Assembly (NCBI RefSeq): GCF_011752815.1 | Contig: NZ_VWWV01000007.1 | Location: 62,001 to 126,000 of the forward strand | Length of the DNA stretch: 64,000 nucleotides | Reading direction: 5' to 3' | From: Enterobacter sp. Cy-643 | GTDB taxonomy: Bacteria; Pseudomonadota; Gammaproteobacteria; Enterobacterales; Enterobacteriaceae | Part shown: piece after piece, positions 51,988 through 63,843 of the stretch | How positions within the stretch are numbered: the stretch's first letter is position 1 | Layout: each line of letters starts with the position of its first letter | Translations under genes and position numbers: made by a program | Notes under the pieces: model-generated | Seen by the model: the letters and a program-made list of their open reading frames with translations, nothing else | Told to the model about the DNA's origin: nothing | Databases searched by the model: none

Positions 51988-54319
51988 CAGCGTCCGCAAC
52001 CCAGGCTTTTAATACGCTAACATCATGTTGCCACTCTTGTTTCAGCTCCTCGATCCATTCACCGACATTATCTGACCACGCAGGTAGATCCGGAGACTGA
52101 ATTTGCTGGGCAACCTGCTGTAAATGCCGCAAACCCACTGAGCCTGCCGCGCCTTTAATTTTATGTCCCTCTTCCACCACGCCCTTGTTATCCCGCGCGG
52201 TCATATTCGAATCGAGAACCTCTAAATAACCCGGCATCATTTTTTCAAACATCGCCAGGCCATCAGTAATGAGTTTTGGCCCCACCAGCTCGATATATTG
52301 TTCGAGCATCGGAATATCGAGTAACGCTTGCTGTTTTTCACTATCGACTTTTGTCACCACAGGCTCCTTGTCCGTTATCTGGTTATCCCAGAATTTTTGG
52401 ATCATCGACATCAAGGCAGGTACGGCGAGCGGCTTACTCAGCACGTCATCCATCCCGGCCTCAAGATACTCAGTCTTGTTTTTCAGCACGTTGGCCGTTA
52501 GCGCCACCAGCGGCGGCAGCTCATTTTTGCTAAAGCGTTTATTCAGCTCGCGGGAAATATCCAGGCCAGTCATATCCGGCAGCTGGATATCCAGCAGCAC
52601 CAGGTCATATTCGCCCGGTATAAACATCTCCAGCGCGTCTTTCCCGGTCATTGCTACGTCAACGCTGTTCCCCAATTTCTCGAGCACCGAACGCGCAACG
52701 ATGACGTTAAGCTCAATATCCTCCACCAGCAGAACATGCAGGGCAGGCAGCGGCATATCGTCATCTTCCAGCGTGTCCTCCACTTCCTCGGCCACGCTCG
52801 GCGCCTGGACGGTCAGCGTGAACAGCGAGCCTTCACCCGGCTTGCTGGTGACGGTAATGTCTCCGCCCATACTTTTTGCCAGACGGCGAGAAACCGCCAG
52901 CCCAATCCCGGTTCCGGTCGCAGGCTTGCCGCCGTGGCTATCTTTAACCTGATAGTACATGGCAAAGATTTTGTCCTGCTCGTCTACCGGAATACCAATC
53001 CCGGAATCCTGAACGTCAAAGCGCAGGCAGCTCTCTTCTTCATAGCGAACGCGCACCGTGACTAATCCCCCTTTCGGCGTGAACTTCACGGCATTGCTGA
53101 TTAGATTCCAGAGGATTTGGCGCAGACGCGTCCCGTCAGTCACCACCTTGTGCGGCAGCGGCAGCGTTGGATCCATCACAAACGATAGCCCTTTCTGCTG
53201 AGCCTGCAGGCCTGAGAGGTTTTCCAAATCGGCAAGGAAGCTGGTGAAATCCACCGGCTGGTTATCGAGCTGCACTTTGCGGCGCTCGAGCTTATCCATA
53301 TCAATGATATCGTTGAAAATATTTCCCAACGTAATGGCAGACACGTGGATCGTTTTCAGGTAATTGGTCTGCTCGGCGGTGAGATCGGTGTCCAGCAGGA
53401 TGCGGCTCAGGCCGACAATGCCATTCAGCGGCGTACGCAGCTCGTGGCTGATGGTAGAGATAAAGGTGGTCTTATCCCGGCTCGCTCGCTCCAGCGCATC
53501 CTGATAGCGTTTACGCTCGGTAATATCACGGCCAAAGCCCATCAGCCCGTGGCGTTTACCGACGCGGTCGTAATAAGGCACTTTACGGATTTCAAAGCAG
53601 GCTTTGCGGCCATCCGGGTAATCCAGCCACTGCTCATAGGTCAGAGAGACATTATGACGAAACACTTTTTCGTCTGTTTCCAGCACTTTCTCAGCGGCTT
53701 CGGCAGAGTACACATCCTGCGGCTTGAGATGGATAAGCTGTTTCTCGCTCTTGCCGGTCAGTAACTCCATCGCCCGGTTGCAGCCTGAAAACTCCCGGTC
53801 TTCGTTGCGATAGAAGACCAGATCGGGCGAAGCATCAAGGAAAGAGCGCAGGAAAGAAGATTGCTGCTCGAGCCGGATTTGCGTCTCTTCACGCTCCTGC
53901 ATCTCAACTTTAAGCTGCTCCAGCATGGTCTGACGCTCGGCCTCCGCTTTCACGCGGTCGGCAATTTCCTGGTTTAATTGAGCGATATTGTCCTTTAGCT
54001 GCACGTTCAGAATGAGGTCGCGCTCGCGCATCTCCTCCAGCTTTTCCACCAGCTTCGACAGCCGCTGCCTGGACTCCTCAAGCTGCTCAACCACAACTGA
54101 CAGGAAGTAAACCGCCCAGGGTGTAATCAACAAACCAAAGAAGATAGAGCGGACAACATCGATACTTTCAACCTGGCCGCTCAGCAGCATGGTGACGGCC
54201 ATTTGCACCACCATCGCCAGCACGACCAGCGCCGAGGCCAGCAGCAGGGAGAAGCGCACCAGCCCCAGCTTCACCATAAGATCAACGTAATACTGCGCCA
54301 ACAACCGAATTTGCTTCAT
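51977..54319 (-). CDS. arcB: ArcB, hybrid sensor kinase for aerobic/anaerobic control
   Basis: ArcB phosphorylates ArcA when quinones are reduced, repressing aerobic metabolism. The 780-residue protein has two membrane helices (about 22-42 and 58-77), a coiled-coil linker, a PAS domain, the kinase core with His292 (ISHELRTPL), a receiver domain with Asp577, and a C-terminal HPt domain with His719 (EEGHKIKGAAGS). The redox-active Cys180 and Cys241 known from E. coli are both kept. E. coli ArcB has 778 residues with Asp576 and His717. ArcZ lies convergent at its 3' end. Confidence 0.97.
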   Translation of the reverse strand: MKQIRLLAQYYVDLMVKLGLVRFSLLLASALVVLAMVVQMAVTMLLSGQVESIDVVRSIFFGLLITPWAVYFLSVVVEQLEESRQRLSKLVEKLEEMRERDLILNVQLKDNIAQLNQEIADRVKAEAERQTMLEQLKVEMQEREETQIRLEQQSSFLRSFLDASPDLVFYRNEDREFSGCNRAMELLTGKSEKQLIHLKPQDVYSAEAAEKVLETDEKVFRHNVSLTYEQWLDYPDGRKACFEIRKVPYYDRVGKRHGLMGFGRDITERKRYQDALERASRDKTTFISTISHELRTPLNGIVGLSRILLDTDLTAEQTNYLKTIHVSAITLGNIFNDIIDMDKLERRKVQLDNQPVDFTSFLADLENLSGLQAQQKGLSFVMDPTLPLPHKVVTDGTRLRQILWNLISNAVKFTPKGGLVTVRVRYEEESCLRFDVQDSGIGIPVDEQDKIFAMYYQVKDSHGGKPATGTGIGLAVSRRLAKSMGGDITVTSKPGEGSLFTLTVQAPSVAEEVEDTLEDDDMPLPALHVLLVEDIELNVIVARSVLEKLGNSVDVAMTGKDALEMFIPGEYDLVLLDIQLPDMTGLDISRELNKRFSKNELPPLVALTANVLKNKTEYLEAGMDDVLSKPLAVPALMSMIQKFWDNQITDKEPVVTKVDSEKQQALLDIPMLEQYIELVGPKLITDGLAMFEKMMPGYLEVLDSNMTARDNKGVVEEGHKIKGAAGSVGLRHLQQVAQQIQSPDLPAWSDNVGEWIEELKQEWQHDVSVLKAWVADAGKK

Positions 54320-54380
54320 GGAACGATTCCTTCGTCTTGGATGCGCTAAATATACCGCAAAAAGGAACCGGGCTCAGGAT

Positions 54381-55313
54381 TTACGAAAGAGCTGAGAGAT
54401 CCCAAGGCATGCCCAGCGCTGACCCCTGCGCCCCGTGCGTCTGCAAATACCTGTCGATATCCACCATCGCGGCCCAGCGGTTTTCACACCATAAAGGGGC
54501 AAGCAAGGTTGGGCGTCGGGCATGAGCCGAAATACGATGGAACACCACATCAAGCGGCGTATGGCGAATCATTTCTCCCGCAGTGACCACATACTCATTC
54601 AGCGCAATCCCTTCAAGGCGACCGGCTCGCCAGCTTTTCGCCATAATACTGCCGTCAACGATATGCAGAGGGTGCAGCTTCAGGCCGTCCACGCCGGTGT
54701 CAACCACCTTCTCCAGCGTGTCCATACATTGCTGCTGGCCTTCACCCGGTAAACCGACAATCAGATGGCTGCAAACCTTTAACCCCCTCGCTCGGGCCCG
54801 GCGGGTAGTCTCCTGATAACAGGCAAAATTGTGCCCACGGTTGATACGGTGCAGCGTTTTGTCATTCGCCGTCTGTAACCCCAGCTCCAGCCACACTTCA
54901 TAGCCCTGCGCATGATAATCGCTTAGCAAATCCAGCACGCTCTCGGGCACGCAATCGGGCCGGGTACCAACGCACAGCCCCACAATGCTGGTCTGGCTCA
55001 CCGCTTGCTGGTACATCGACCGCAACACCTGCACTTCAGCCCAGGTACTGGTATAGGCCTGGAAATAGGCCAGATAGCGCTGGGCGCGGTTTACCCGGCT
55101 GGCCTGGTGTGCGAGCTGTTCGGCAATGGAATTGTGCTGCTGCGCTTCGTCGGCAAAAGAGGCCACGTTGCAAAAAGTACAGCCGCCTCGCCCGATAGTG
55201 CCATCGCGATTGGGGCAGCTGAAACCGCCATGCAGCGTGAGTTTATGGACTTTTTGCCCATAGCGACGAGAGAGATCGCCGCCAAACATATTGACTAATT
55301 TCTGTAACTGCAT
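54381..55313 (-). CDS. yhcC: YhcC, radical SAM protein of the YhcC/Elp3-like family
   Basis: The 310-residue protein equals E. coli YhcC (309). The radical-SAM cluster motif is GGFSCPNRDGTIGRGGCTFC, with Cys at about 32, 44 and 47 (CxxxxxxxxxxxCxxC, a family-type spacing). GCGxNxGD-like SAM-binding strands and the conserved GTRPDCVPESVLDLL and HSLIVGLPGEG-type segments follow. No reaction is established. ATG 55313 (MQLQKLVNMFGGDLSRRYG) is used. A 592-base gap separates it from the small ORF upstream of gltB; the two diverge. Confidence 0.9.
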   Translation of the reverse strand: MQLQKLVNMFGGDLSRRYGQKVHKLTLHGGFSCPNRDGTIGRGGCTFCNVASFADEAQQHNSIAEQLAHQASRVNRAQRYLAYFQAYTSTWAEVQVLRSMYQQAVSQTSIVGLCVGTRPDCVPESVLDLLSDYHAQGYEVWLELGLQTANDKTLHRINRGHNFACYQETTRRARARGLKVCSHLIVGLPGEGQQQCMDTLEKVVDTGVDGLKLHPLHIVDGSIMAKSWRAGRLEGIALNEYVVTAGEMIRHTPLDVVFHRISAHARRPTLLAPLWCENRWAAMVDIDRYLQTHGAQGSALGMPWDLSALS

Positions 55314-55905
55314 AATCTGATGGGCCGTCCCGAAAAAGGGGCCTAGCCTGCCATTTTCTTCTCGCACCGGCGATGACCTGGATCAATCGCTTCGGCGCAG
55401 CCTTATCTATTGCATATAAAATCAAAATAAGTGCAACTCTATTCACACTGATCTTGATTACTTTTCCTTATGACGCCACCCTTTATTTAAAGAATATGAC
55501 GAACGGTGAAAAACAGTGTCATGCTGCACCCTGTAGGGATTAAGCAGCATATCATGCTGGCAATATCATTCATGCCAGCATGGTCTGGAGTTTCATGGCC
55601 TTCCGGATAGTGAGGACGATCACATAACACTCGGCCTTCACCGCAGTTCCTTCACGCTCAAAAAAGAACAAAAAACCATTATATTCATAGCGTTAATCAT
55701 CTCTTAGCACGGTTCTGTATAAATAAGAATGCCATTTGACCTGTGTGCTCTTTCCCGATAAGTTGGAAATCCGCTGGAAGCTTTCTGGATGGGTTCTGTG
55801 CCCATCATATTTATGCAGTAATTGAGATTCCCTCTAAAGCAAGTCCTCAACACTTGTGACACCGGATGCGTTGGACATTAAGAGGGCGACACGCGAGGCA
55901 AGCGT
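55314..55905. other. Long intergenic region between divergent yhcC and gltB
   Basis: This 592-base, A/T-rich stretch holds no convincing protein gene. It should contain the gltB promoter and the Lrp-binding region known in E. coli. Candidate promoter elements are TTGACC (55736-55741) with TAAGTT 17 bases on, and TATAAA at 55718-55723; neither is decisive. Two inverted repeats occur near 55521-55582. I could not assign Lrp sites by eye. Confidence 0.6.
55521..55582. repeat. Tandem inverted repeats of an ATGCTG-type sequence
   Basis: ATGCTGC (55521-55527) pairs with GCAGCAT (55544-55550). A second pair, CATGCTGGCA (55553-55562) with TGCCAGCATG (55573-55582), follows within three bases. Both stems share the ATGCTG core. 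No T-run follows either, so these are not plain terminators; they may be binding sites or part of an RNA. Confidence 0.55.
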
Positions 55906-55971
55906 ATGATGCGCAAACCCCGTCGCCATGCCCTTGCTGCGTCCACGCGCAAACGGTTGGGAGTAACGTAG
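55906..55971 (+). CDS. Arg/Lys-rich 21-codon ORF upstream of gltB (candidate leader peptide)
   Basis: ATG 55906 follows a GAGG box by seven bases and opens a frame encoding MMRKPRRHALAASTRKRLGV and Thr, then TAG. It is in the gltB frame, 21 bases before its ATG. In E. coli, as I recall it, the matching sequence (MTRKPRRHALS...) runs uninterrupted into gltB and was once annotated as its N-terminus, while the accepted start is the MLYDKS methionine. The stop codon here shows that this stretch need not be part of GltB. The ribosome-binding site suggests it is translated. Five Arg and three Lys in 21 residues are notable. Function unknown. Confidence 0.55.
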   Translation: MMRKPRRHALAASTRKRLGVT

Positions 55972-55992
55972 AGCCTGGGGAGGTTCACTGAT

Positions 55993-58900
55993 ATGTTGTA
56001 CGATAAATCCCTTGAGAAGGATAACTGTGGTTTCGGCCTGATCGCCCACATAGAAGGCGAACCTAGCCACAAGGTAGTGCGTACCGCTATTCACGCGCTA
56101 GCCCGTATGCAGCACCGTGGTGCCATCCTTGCCGACGGTAAAACCGGCGACGGCTGTGGCCTGTTGCTGCAAAAACCCGATCGTTTCTTCCGCATTGTTG
56201 CAGAAGAACGCCAGTGGCGTTTGGCCAAGAACTATGCCGTTGGAATGATTTTCTTGAACCAGGATGACGCGCTTGCCCGCGCCAGCCGCCGCATTGTTGA
56301 AGAAGAGCTGCAAAACGAAACCCTGTCTATTGTTGGCTGGCGTGAAGTGCCGGTGAACAAAGACGTGCTCGGTGAAATCGCCCTCTCCTCTCTGCCACGT
56401 ATTGAACAAATTTTCGTTAACGCCCCGGCGGGCTGGCGCCCTCGTGATATGGAACGCCGCCTGTTTATCGCCCGTCGCCGTATCGAAAAACGCATCCAGG
56501 AAGATAAAGACTTCTATATCTGCAGCCTGTCTAACCTGGTGAACATTTATAAAGGTCTGTGTATGCCGGCTGACCTGCCGCGCTTCTACCTGGACCTGGC
56601 GGATCTGCGCCTGGAATCGGCCATTTGCCTGTTCCACCAGCGCTTCTCCACCAACACCGTGCCTCGCTGGCCGCTGGCTCAGCCATTCCGCTATCTGGCG
56701 CACAATGGTGAAATCAACACCATCACCGGTAACCGCCAGTGGGCGCGAGCCCGTACCTATAAATTCCAGACGCCGCTGATCCCCGATCTGCACGACGCTG
56801 CGCCGTTCGTGAACGAAACCGGCTCCGACTCCAGCTCCATGGATAACATGCTTGAGCTGCTGCTGGCGGGCGGGATGGATATCGTGCGCGCCATGCGTCT
56901 GCTGGTTCCGCCTGCGTGGCAGAACAACCCGAACATGGATCCTGAGCTGCGTGCCTTCTTCGACTTTAACTCCATGCATATGGAACCGTGGGATGGCCCG
57001 GCCGGTATCGTAATGTCCGACGGGCGTTTCGCCGCCTGTAACCTGGATCGCAACGGCCTGCGTCCGGCGCGCTACGTGATCACCAAAGACAAACTCATCA
57101 CCTGTGCCTCTGAAGTCGGGATCTGGGACTACCAGCCGGATGAAGTGGTTGAGAAAGGCCGCGTTGGCCCGGGTGAGCTGATGGTTATCGACACCCGTGT
57201 CGGGCGCATTCTGCATTCTGCGGAAACCGATGCCGAGCTGAAAAGCCGCCATCCGTATAAAGAGTGGATGGAGAACAACGTTCGCCGCCTGGTGCCGTTT
57301 GAAGATCTGCCGGACGAAAAAGTGGGTGCGCGTGAGCTGGACGACGACACGCTTGCCAGCTACCAGAAACAGTTTAACTACAGCAGCGAAGAGCTGGATT
57401 CAGTGATCCGCGTGCTGGGCGAGAATGGCCAGGAAGCCGTGGGTTCAATGGGCGATGACACCCCATTTGCCGTGCTTTCCAGCCAGCCACGCATTATTTA
57501 CGACTATTTCCGTCAGCAGTTTGCGCAGGTGACCAACCCGCCAATCGATCCGCTGCGTGAAGCGCACGTCATGTCCCTGGCCACCAGCATTGGCCGTGAA
57601 ATGAACGTCTTCTGTGAAGCAGAAGGCCAGGCGCACCGCCTGAGCTTCAAATCGCCGATTCTGCTGTGGTCTGATTTCCAGCAGCTCACCACGCTGGAAG
57701 AAGAGCATTATCGCGCCGATACGCTCGACATCACCTATGACGTGACCGAGAAGTCGCTGCATGAGACCGTGATGGCGCTGTGCGACGAAGCTGAACGCAT
57801 GGTTCGCAATGGCACCGTCTTGCTGGTGTTGTCCGACCGTAATATTGCGAAAAATCGCCTGCCGGTTCCGGCTCCGATGGCCGTGGGCGCCATCCAGACT
57901 CGCCTCGTTGAGAAGAGCCTGCGCTGCGATGCCAACATCATTGTTGAAACCGCCAGCGCCCGCGATCCGCATCACTTCGCCGTGCTGCTGGGCTTCGGCG
58001 CGACCGCCATCTACCCGTACCTCGCCTATGAAACCCTGGCGAAGCTTGTCGACAACGGCGCTATCGACAAAAACTACCGCACCGTGATGCAGAACTACCG
58101 TAACGGCATCAACAAAGGGCTGTACAAGATCATGTCCAAAATGGGCATCTCGACTATCGCCTCTTACCGTTGCTCTAAGCTGTTCGAAGCTGTGGGTCTG
58201 CATAAAGAAGTGTCCGAGCTTTGCTTCCAGGGCGCGGTCAGCCGCATCGGCGGAGCAGGCTTTGGCGACTTCCAGCAGGATCTGCTGAACCTGTCCAAAC
58301 GCGCCTGGCTGGTACGTAAGCCGTTGGATCAGGGCGGCCAGCTGAAGTTCGTTCACGGCGGGGAATACCACGCCTATAACCCGGACGTAGTGCAGACGCT
58401 GCAAAAAGCGGTGCAGAGCGGTGAATACAGCGACTACCAGCAATACGCAAAACTGGTAAACGAGCGCCCTGTCGCCACGCTGCGCGATATGCTTGCGCTG
58501 AATCCGCAGGATGAGTCCGTCAAAATTGAAGACGTTGAGCCCGCGACCGAGCTGTTCAAACGCTTTGATACCGCGGCAATGTCCATCGGCGCCCTGAGTC
58601 CGGAAGCACACGAATCCCTGGCTGAAGCGATGAACAGCATCGGCGGGAACTCTAACTCCGGCGAAGGCGGCGAAGATCCGGCCCGCTACGGCACCAATAA
58701 AGTGTCCCGTATCAAGCAGGTCGCTTCCGGTCGCTTCGGCGTAACGCCAGCCTATCTGGTTAACGCCGATGTTATCCAGATTAAAGTCGCGCAAGGCGCG
58801 AAGCCGGGCGAAGGCGGCCAGCTGCCGGGCGATAAAGTCACGCCTTACATCGCCAAACTGCGCTACTCCGTGCCGGGCGTGACGCTGATTTCACCTCCGC

Positions 58901-60453
58901 CTCACCACGATATCTACTCTATCGAGGATCTGGCGCAGCTGATTTTCGACCTGAAACAGGTTAACCCGAAGGCGATGATTTCCGTGAAACTGGTTTCCGA
59001 ACCGGGCGTCGGCACCATCGCGACGGGCGTAGCCAAGGCCTATGCCGACCTGATTACTATTGCTGGCTACGACGGCGGCACCGGCGCAAGTCCGCTGTCA
59101 TCCGTGAAATACGCGGGCTGCCCGTGGGAGCTTGGTCTGGTGGAAACCCAGCAGGCTCTGGTGGCGAACGGCCTGCGCCATAAAATTCGCCTGCAGGTGG
59201 ACGGCGGCCTGAAAACCGGGCTCGACATCATCAAGGCAGCCATTCTTGGGGCGGAAAGCTTCGGCTTCGGTACCGGACCAATGGTTGCGCTGGGTTGTAA
59301 ATACCTGCGAATTTGTCACCTGAACAACTGCGCTACCGGCGTGGCAACTCAGGATGACAAACTGCGTAAAAACCATTACCACGGCCTGCCGTTCAAAGTA
59401 ACCAACTACTTTGAATTCATCGCTCGCGAAACCCGCGAACTGATGGCGCTGCTGGGCGTGAAACGCCTGGTTGATTTGATTGGCCGTACCGACCTGTTAA
59501 AAGAGCTGGACGGGTTTACCGCTAAGCAGCAGAAGCTGGATTTGTCTGCCCTGCTGAAAACGGCTGAACCGATGCCGGGCAAAGCGGTGTACTGCACCGA
59601 GCATAACCCGCCGTTCGATAAGGGTGACCTTAACGCACAGCTGCTGAACCAGGCTCAGGCTTATGTGGATGATAAACAGAGCAAAACGTTCTGGTTTGAT
59701 ATCCGCAACACCGACCGTTCGATTGGAGCTTCGCTCTCCGGCTACATTGCCCAGCAACATGGCGATCAAGGCCTGGCGTCTGACCCAATCAAGGCGCACT
59801 TTAACGGCACCGCAGGCCAGAGCTTCGGCGTATGGAACGCGGGCGGCGTTGAGCTGCACCTGACCGGCGATGCCAACGACTATGTCGGTAAAGGTATGGC
59901 GGGCGGGCTGATTTCTCTGCGTCCACCGGTAGGCTCAGCCTTCCGCAGCCACGAGGCGACCATTATCGGCAACACCTGCCTGTACGGCGCCACCGGCGGG
60001 AAGATGTATGCCGCAGGCCGTGCAGGCGAGCGTTTCGCGGTGCGTAACTCCGGGGCGATCACCGTGGTTGAAGGCATCGGCGATAACGGCTGTGAATACA
60101 TGACCGGCGGCATCGTCTGTATTCTGGGCAAAACGGGGGTTAACTTCGGGGCTGGTATGACGGGCGGTTTCGCCTACGTACTGGACGAAGACGGTGAATT
60201 CCGCAAACGCGTGAACCCGGAACTGGTTGAATTACTGAATGTGGAAGAGCTGGCGATTCATGAAGAGCACCTGCGAGGCATGATCACCGAACACGTTCAG
60301 CTGACCGGCTCCCAGCGCGGCGAAGAAATCCTGGCCAACTGGCCGACATTCGCCTCGAAATTCACCCTGGTTAAACCGAAGTCCAGTGATGTTAAAGCAT
60401 TGTTGGGTCACCGCAGTCGTTCCGCAGCTGAGCTGCGGGTGCAGGCGCAGTAA
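55993..60453 (+). CDS. gltB: Glutamate synthase (NADPH) large subunit
   Basis: GltB, with GltD, converts glutamine and 2-oxoglutarate to two glutamates in ammonia assimilation. The 1486 residues equal E. coli Glt[12 protein letters not shown] is a propeptide removed to expose Cys12, the nucleophile of the class II amidotransferase domain (about 12-430). Then come the central domain, the FMN-binding synthase domain with [20 protein letters not shown] and [20 protein letters not shown], a Cys cluster for the [3Fe-4S] centre ([15 protein letters not shown]) and the C-terminal beta-helix with repeated GxxGG turns. GGAGG lies nine bases before the ATG. gltD follows after nine bases. Confidence 0.97.
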   Translation: MLYDKSLEKDNCGFGLIAHIEGEPSHKVVRTAIHALARMQHRGAILADGKTGDGCGLLLQKPDRFFRIVAEERQWRLAKNYAVGMIFLNQDDALARASRRIVEEELQNETLSIVGWREVPVNKDVLGEIALSSLPRIEQIFVNAPAGWRPRDMERRLFIARRRIEKRIQEDKDFYICSLSNLVNIYKGLCMPADLPRFYLDLADLRLESAICLFHQRFSTNTVPRWPLAQPFRYLAHNGEINTITGNRQWARARTYKFQTPLIPDLHDAAPFVNETGSDSSSMDNMLELLLAGGMDIVRAMRLLVPPAWQNNPNMDPELRAFFDFNSMHMEPWDGPAGIVMSDGRFAACNLDRNGLRPARYVITKDKLITCASEVGIWDYQPDEVVEKGRVGPGELMVIDTRVGRILHSAETDAELKSRHPYKEWMENNVRRLVPFEDLPDEKVGARELDDDTLASYQKQFNYSSEELDSVIRVLGENGQEAVGSMGDDTPFAVLSSQPRIIYDYFRQQFAQVTNPPIDPLREAHVMSLATSIGREMNVFCEAEGQAHRLSFKSPILLWSDFQQLTTLEEEHYRADTLDITYDVTEKSLHETVMALCDEAERMVRNGTVLLVLSDRNIAKNRLPVPAPMAVGAIQTRLVEKSLRCDANIIVETASARDPHHFAVLLGFGATAIYPYLAYETLAKLVDNGAIDKNYRTVMQNYRNGINKGLYKIMSKMGISTIASYRCSKLFEAVGLHKEVSELCFQGAVSRIGGAGFGDFQQDLLNLSKRAWLVRKPLDQGGQLKFVHGGEYHAYNPDVVQTLQKAVQSGEYSDYQQYAKLVNERPVATLRDMLALNPQDESVKIEDVEPATELFKRFDTAAMSIGALSPEAHESLAEAMNSIGGNSNSGEGGEDPARYGTNKVSRIKQVASGRFGVTPAYLVNADVIQIKVAQGAKPGEGGQLPGDKVTPYIAKLRYSVPGVTLISPPPHHDIYSIEDLAQLIFDLKQVNPKAMISVKLVSEPGVGTIATGVAKAYADLITIAGYDGGTGASPLSSVKYAGCPWELGLVETQQALVANGLRHKIRLQVDGGLKTGLDIIKAAILGAESFGFGTGPMVALGCKYLRICHLNNCATGVATQDDKLRKNHYHGLPFKVTNYFEFIARETRELMALLGVKRLVDLIGRTDLLKELDGFTAKQQKLDLSALLKTAEPMPGKAVYCTEHNPPFDKGDLNAQLLNQAQAYVDDKQSKTFWFDIRNTDRSIGASLSGYIAQQHGDQGLASDPIKAHFNGTAGQSFGVWNAGGVELHLTGDANDYVGKGMAGGLISLRPPVGSAFRSHEATIIGNTCLYGATGGKMYAAGRAGERFAVRNSGAITVVEGIGDNGCEYMTGGIVCILGKTGVNFGAGMTGGFAYVLDEDGEFRKRVNPELVELLNVEELAIHEEHLRGMITEHVQLTGSQRGEEILANWPTFASKFTLVKPKSSDVKALLGHRSRSAAELRVQAQ

Positions 60454-61881
<1,428 letters not shown>

Positions 61882-61930
61882 TCGTTAAAATCTGGCGGTT
61901 CCGGCTGCCAGATTGCGCCGAATCCCCGAT

Positions 61931-61960
61931 AAAAAAAGCCAGTCTTTCGACTGGCTTTTT
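61931..61960. terminator. Bidirectional terminator between gltD and sspB
   Basis: AAAAAGCCAGTC pairs with GACTGGCTTTTT around TTTC. The A-rich left and T-rich right flanks let it end both gltBD and sspAB transcripts. Confidence 0.9.
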
Positions 61961-61961
61961 A

Positions 61962-62462
61962 TTATTTCACCACGCGCAGTGCGGGGCGGCCACCGCGAGG
62001 CGGCGGCGGATCGTCATCCGGGTTATTGTCATCATCGCCGCGATCGGGGCGATCGCCGTCAATAACCTGCATAACTGTTTCAGTCTCACCCACTACCGGC
62101 TGGTCATCATTGTGGCTTTCAGCGTCTTCATCATAGCCCGCTTCCGGCTCAAACATGGTGCCCGCGCCATTTTCACGTGCATAGATAGCCAGAACGGCGG
62201 CCATAGGTACGTTAACCTGGCGAGGTACGCCGCCGAAACGCGCGTTAAAGCGCACTTCGTCATTGGCCAACTCCAGATTCCCTACGGCACGCGGCGCGAT
62301 GTTCAGTACAATTTGCCCATCACGCGCATACTCCATCGGAACCTGCACGCCCGGCAGCGTGATATCCACCACCAGGTGCGGCGTGAGCTGGTTATCCAGC
62401 AGCCACTCATAAAAGGCCCGCAGCAGATAAGGACGGCGCGGCGACAGCTGCGACATATCCAT
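61962..62462 (-). CDS. sspB: SspB, ClpXP adaptor for ssrA-tagged proteins
   Basis: SspB binds ssrA-tagged proteins and tethers them to ClpX. The 166-residue protein has the conserved substrate-binding domain (RRPYLLRAFYEWLLDNQLTP to about residue 110), then a flexible acidic linker (DRGDDDNNPDDDPPPP), and the ClpX-binding tail RGGRPALRVVK. ATG 62462 has a GAGG box seven bases upstream. It is encoded directly after sspA with a three-base gap. Confidence 0.96.
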   Translation of the reverse strand: MDMSQLSPRRPYLLRAFYEWLLDNQLTPHLVVDITLPGVQVPMEYARDGQIVLNIAPRAVGNLELANDEVRFNARFGGVPRQVNVPMAAVLAIYARENGAGTMFEPEAGYDEDAESHNDDQPVVGETETVMQVIDGDRPDRGDDDNNPDDDPPPPRGGRPALRVVK

Positions 62463-62465
62463 CAA

Positions 62466-63107
62466 TTAGCCTCGGGTCTGCAGACGCATTTCGCGCTCGG
62501 GTTCGGTCAAAGAGGCCAGGAAGGAGTCACGCTCGAAAACGCGTGTCATGTACCCTTTCATCTCTTTAGAACCAGCGCCCGTCAGCTCAATGCCCATCTG
62601 CGGCAAGCGCCACAGCAGCGGAGCCAGATAGCAGTCTACCAGGCTGAACTCGTCGCTCAGGAAGAAAGGCTTCTGGGTAAATACCGGGGCAATGCTTAAC
62701 AGCTCTTCACGCAGCTGCTTACGCGCGGCTTCCGCTTCCTGCGCGGAGCCGTTCATCACCACGTTCATCAGGGTATACCAGTCTTTCTCAATGCGGTGCA
62801 TGTACAGACGGCTTTCACCACGCGCAACCGGGTAAACCGGCATCAAAGGTGGGTGCGGGAAACGCTCATCAAGATATTCCATGATGATGCGGGATTCCCA
62901 CAGCGTCAGCTCGCGGTCAACCAGGGTCGGTACGCTGTGATTGGGGTTAAGGTCAATCAGATCCTGAGGCAGGTTATCCGTTTCCACATGCTCAATTTCA
63001 ACGCTAACACCTTTCTCAGCCAGGACGATACGTACCTGGTGGCTATAGATGTCAGTAGGACCGGAAAACAGCGTCATCACCGAACGTTTGTTGGCAGCGA
63101 CAGCCAT
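62466..63107 (-). CDS. sspA: SspA, stringent starvation protein A
   Basis: SspA binds the RNA polymerase-sigma70 complex in stationary phase and stress, and lowers H-NS. The 213-residue protein has a glutathione-S-transferase fold without GST activity: the N-terminal thioredoxin-like domain MTLFSGPTDIYSHQVRIVLA, then the helical domain LYMHRIEKDWYTLMN. The conserved surface segment PHPPLMPVYPVARGESR, needed for E. coli activity, is present. ATG 63107 (MAVAANKRSVM) is used. It is first in sspAB and lies downstream of rpsI. Confidence 0.96.
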   Translation of the reverse strand: MAVAANKRSVMTLFSGPTDIYSHQVRIVLAEKGVSVEIEHVETDNLPQDLIDLNPNHSVPTLVDRELTLWESRIIMEYLDERFPHPPLMPVYPVARGESRLYMHRIEKDWYTLMNVVMNGSAQEAEAARKQLREELLSIAPVFTQKPFFLSDEFSLVDCYLAPLLWRLPQMGIELTGAGSKEMKGYMTRVFERDSFLASLTEPEREMRLQTRG

Positions 63108-63307
63108 GAAAACCTCCAAGTTTATCCAGAAAATTACTGCTAATAGCCGCAAGCGGCGACTAATAACCTGACCGTTTATTACCCAATGCTCCGCCGAAAC
63201 ATCGCTGACGCCTTATCAGGGGCGAAAACAACCGGATGCCGACATTTGGGCAGAAAATTGGATGATAGTTTACCAGATTTTACTGGTTTTGTGGTGGTCG
63301 TATATTG

Positions 63308-63328
63308 AATTTGCCTGAAAGGCAAATT
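63308..63328. repeat. Perfect inverted repeat upstream of sspA
   Basis: AATTTGCCT and AGGCAAATT flank GAA. It lies about 200 bases before the sspA start, downstream of the rpsI terminator, so it could act in the sspA promoter as a protein-binding site, or as a stem in a readthrough RNA. Confidence 0.5.
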
Positions 63329-63366
63329 ATTTCAAAATGTTAGAAGCAATAATATAAATTACAGGC

Positions 63367-63399
63367 ATAAAAAAACCCGGTACCAGGACCGGGTTTTTT
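63367..63399 (-). terminator. rplM-rpsI terminator
   Basis: AAAAAACCCGG pairs with CCGGGTTTTTT around an eight-base loop, followed leftward by a T-run, about 40 bases after the rpsI stop. Confidence 0.9.
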
Positions 63400-63435
63400 G
63401 CCAACTGTCTTGCTGCCTGAACAGGCAGAGAACAA

Positions 63436-63831
<396 letters not shown>

Positions 63832-63843
63832 CTATAATCCCGA

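Larger units (their letters stand above)
63108..63435. other. Intergenic region between rpsI and sspA
   Basis: This 328-base stretch holds the rpsI terminator (63367-63399) and the sspA promoter region. A TAAACT -10-like hexamer near 63255 is a weak candidate. A perfect inverted repeat, AATTTGCCT (63308-63316) and AGGCAAATT (63320-63328), with a three-base loop is present. No protein gene is seen. Confidence 0.6.

Noticed and set aside
56098-58794. Long minus-strand frames opposite gltB (56098-57252 and 57445-58794)
   Set aside because: Complements of biased gltB codons; no plausible start signals or family motifs.
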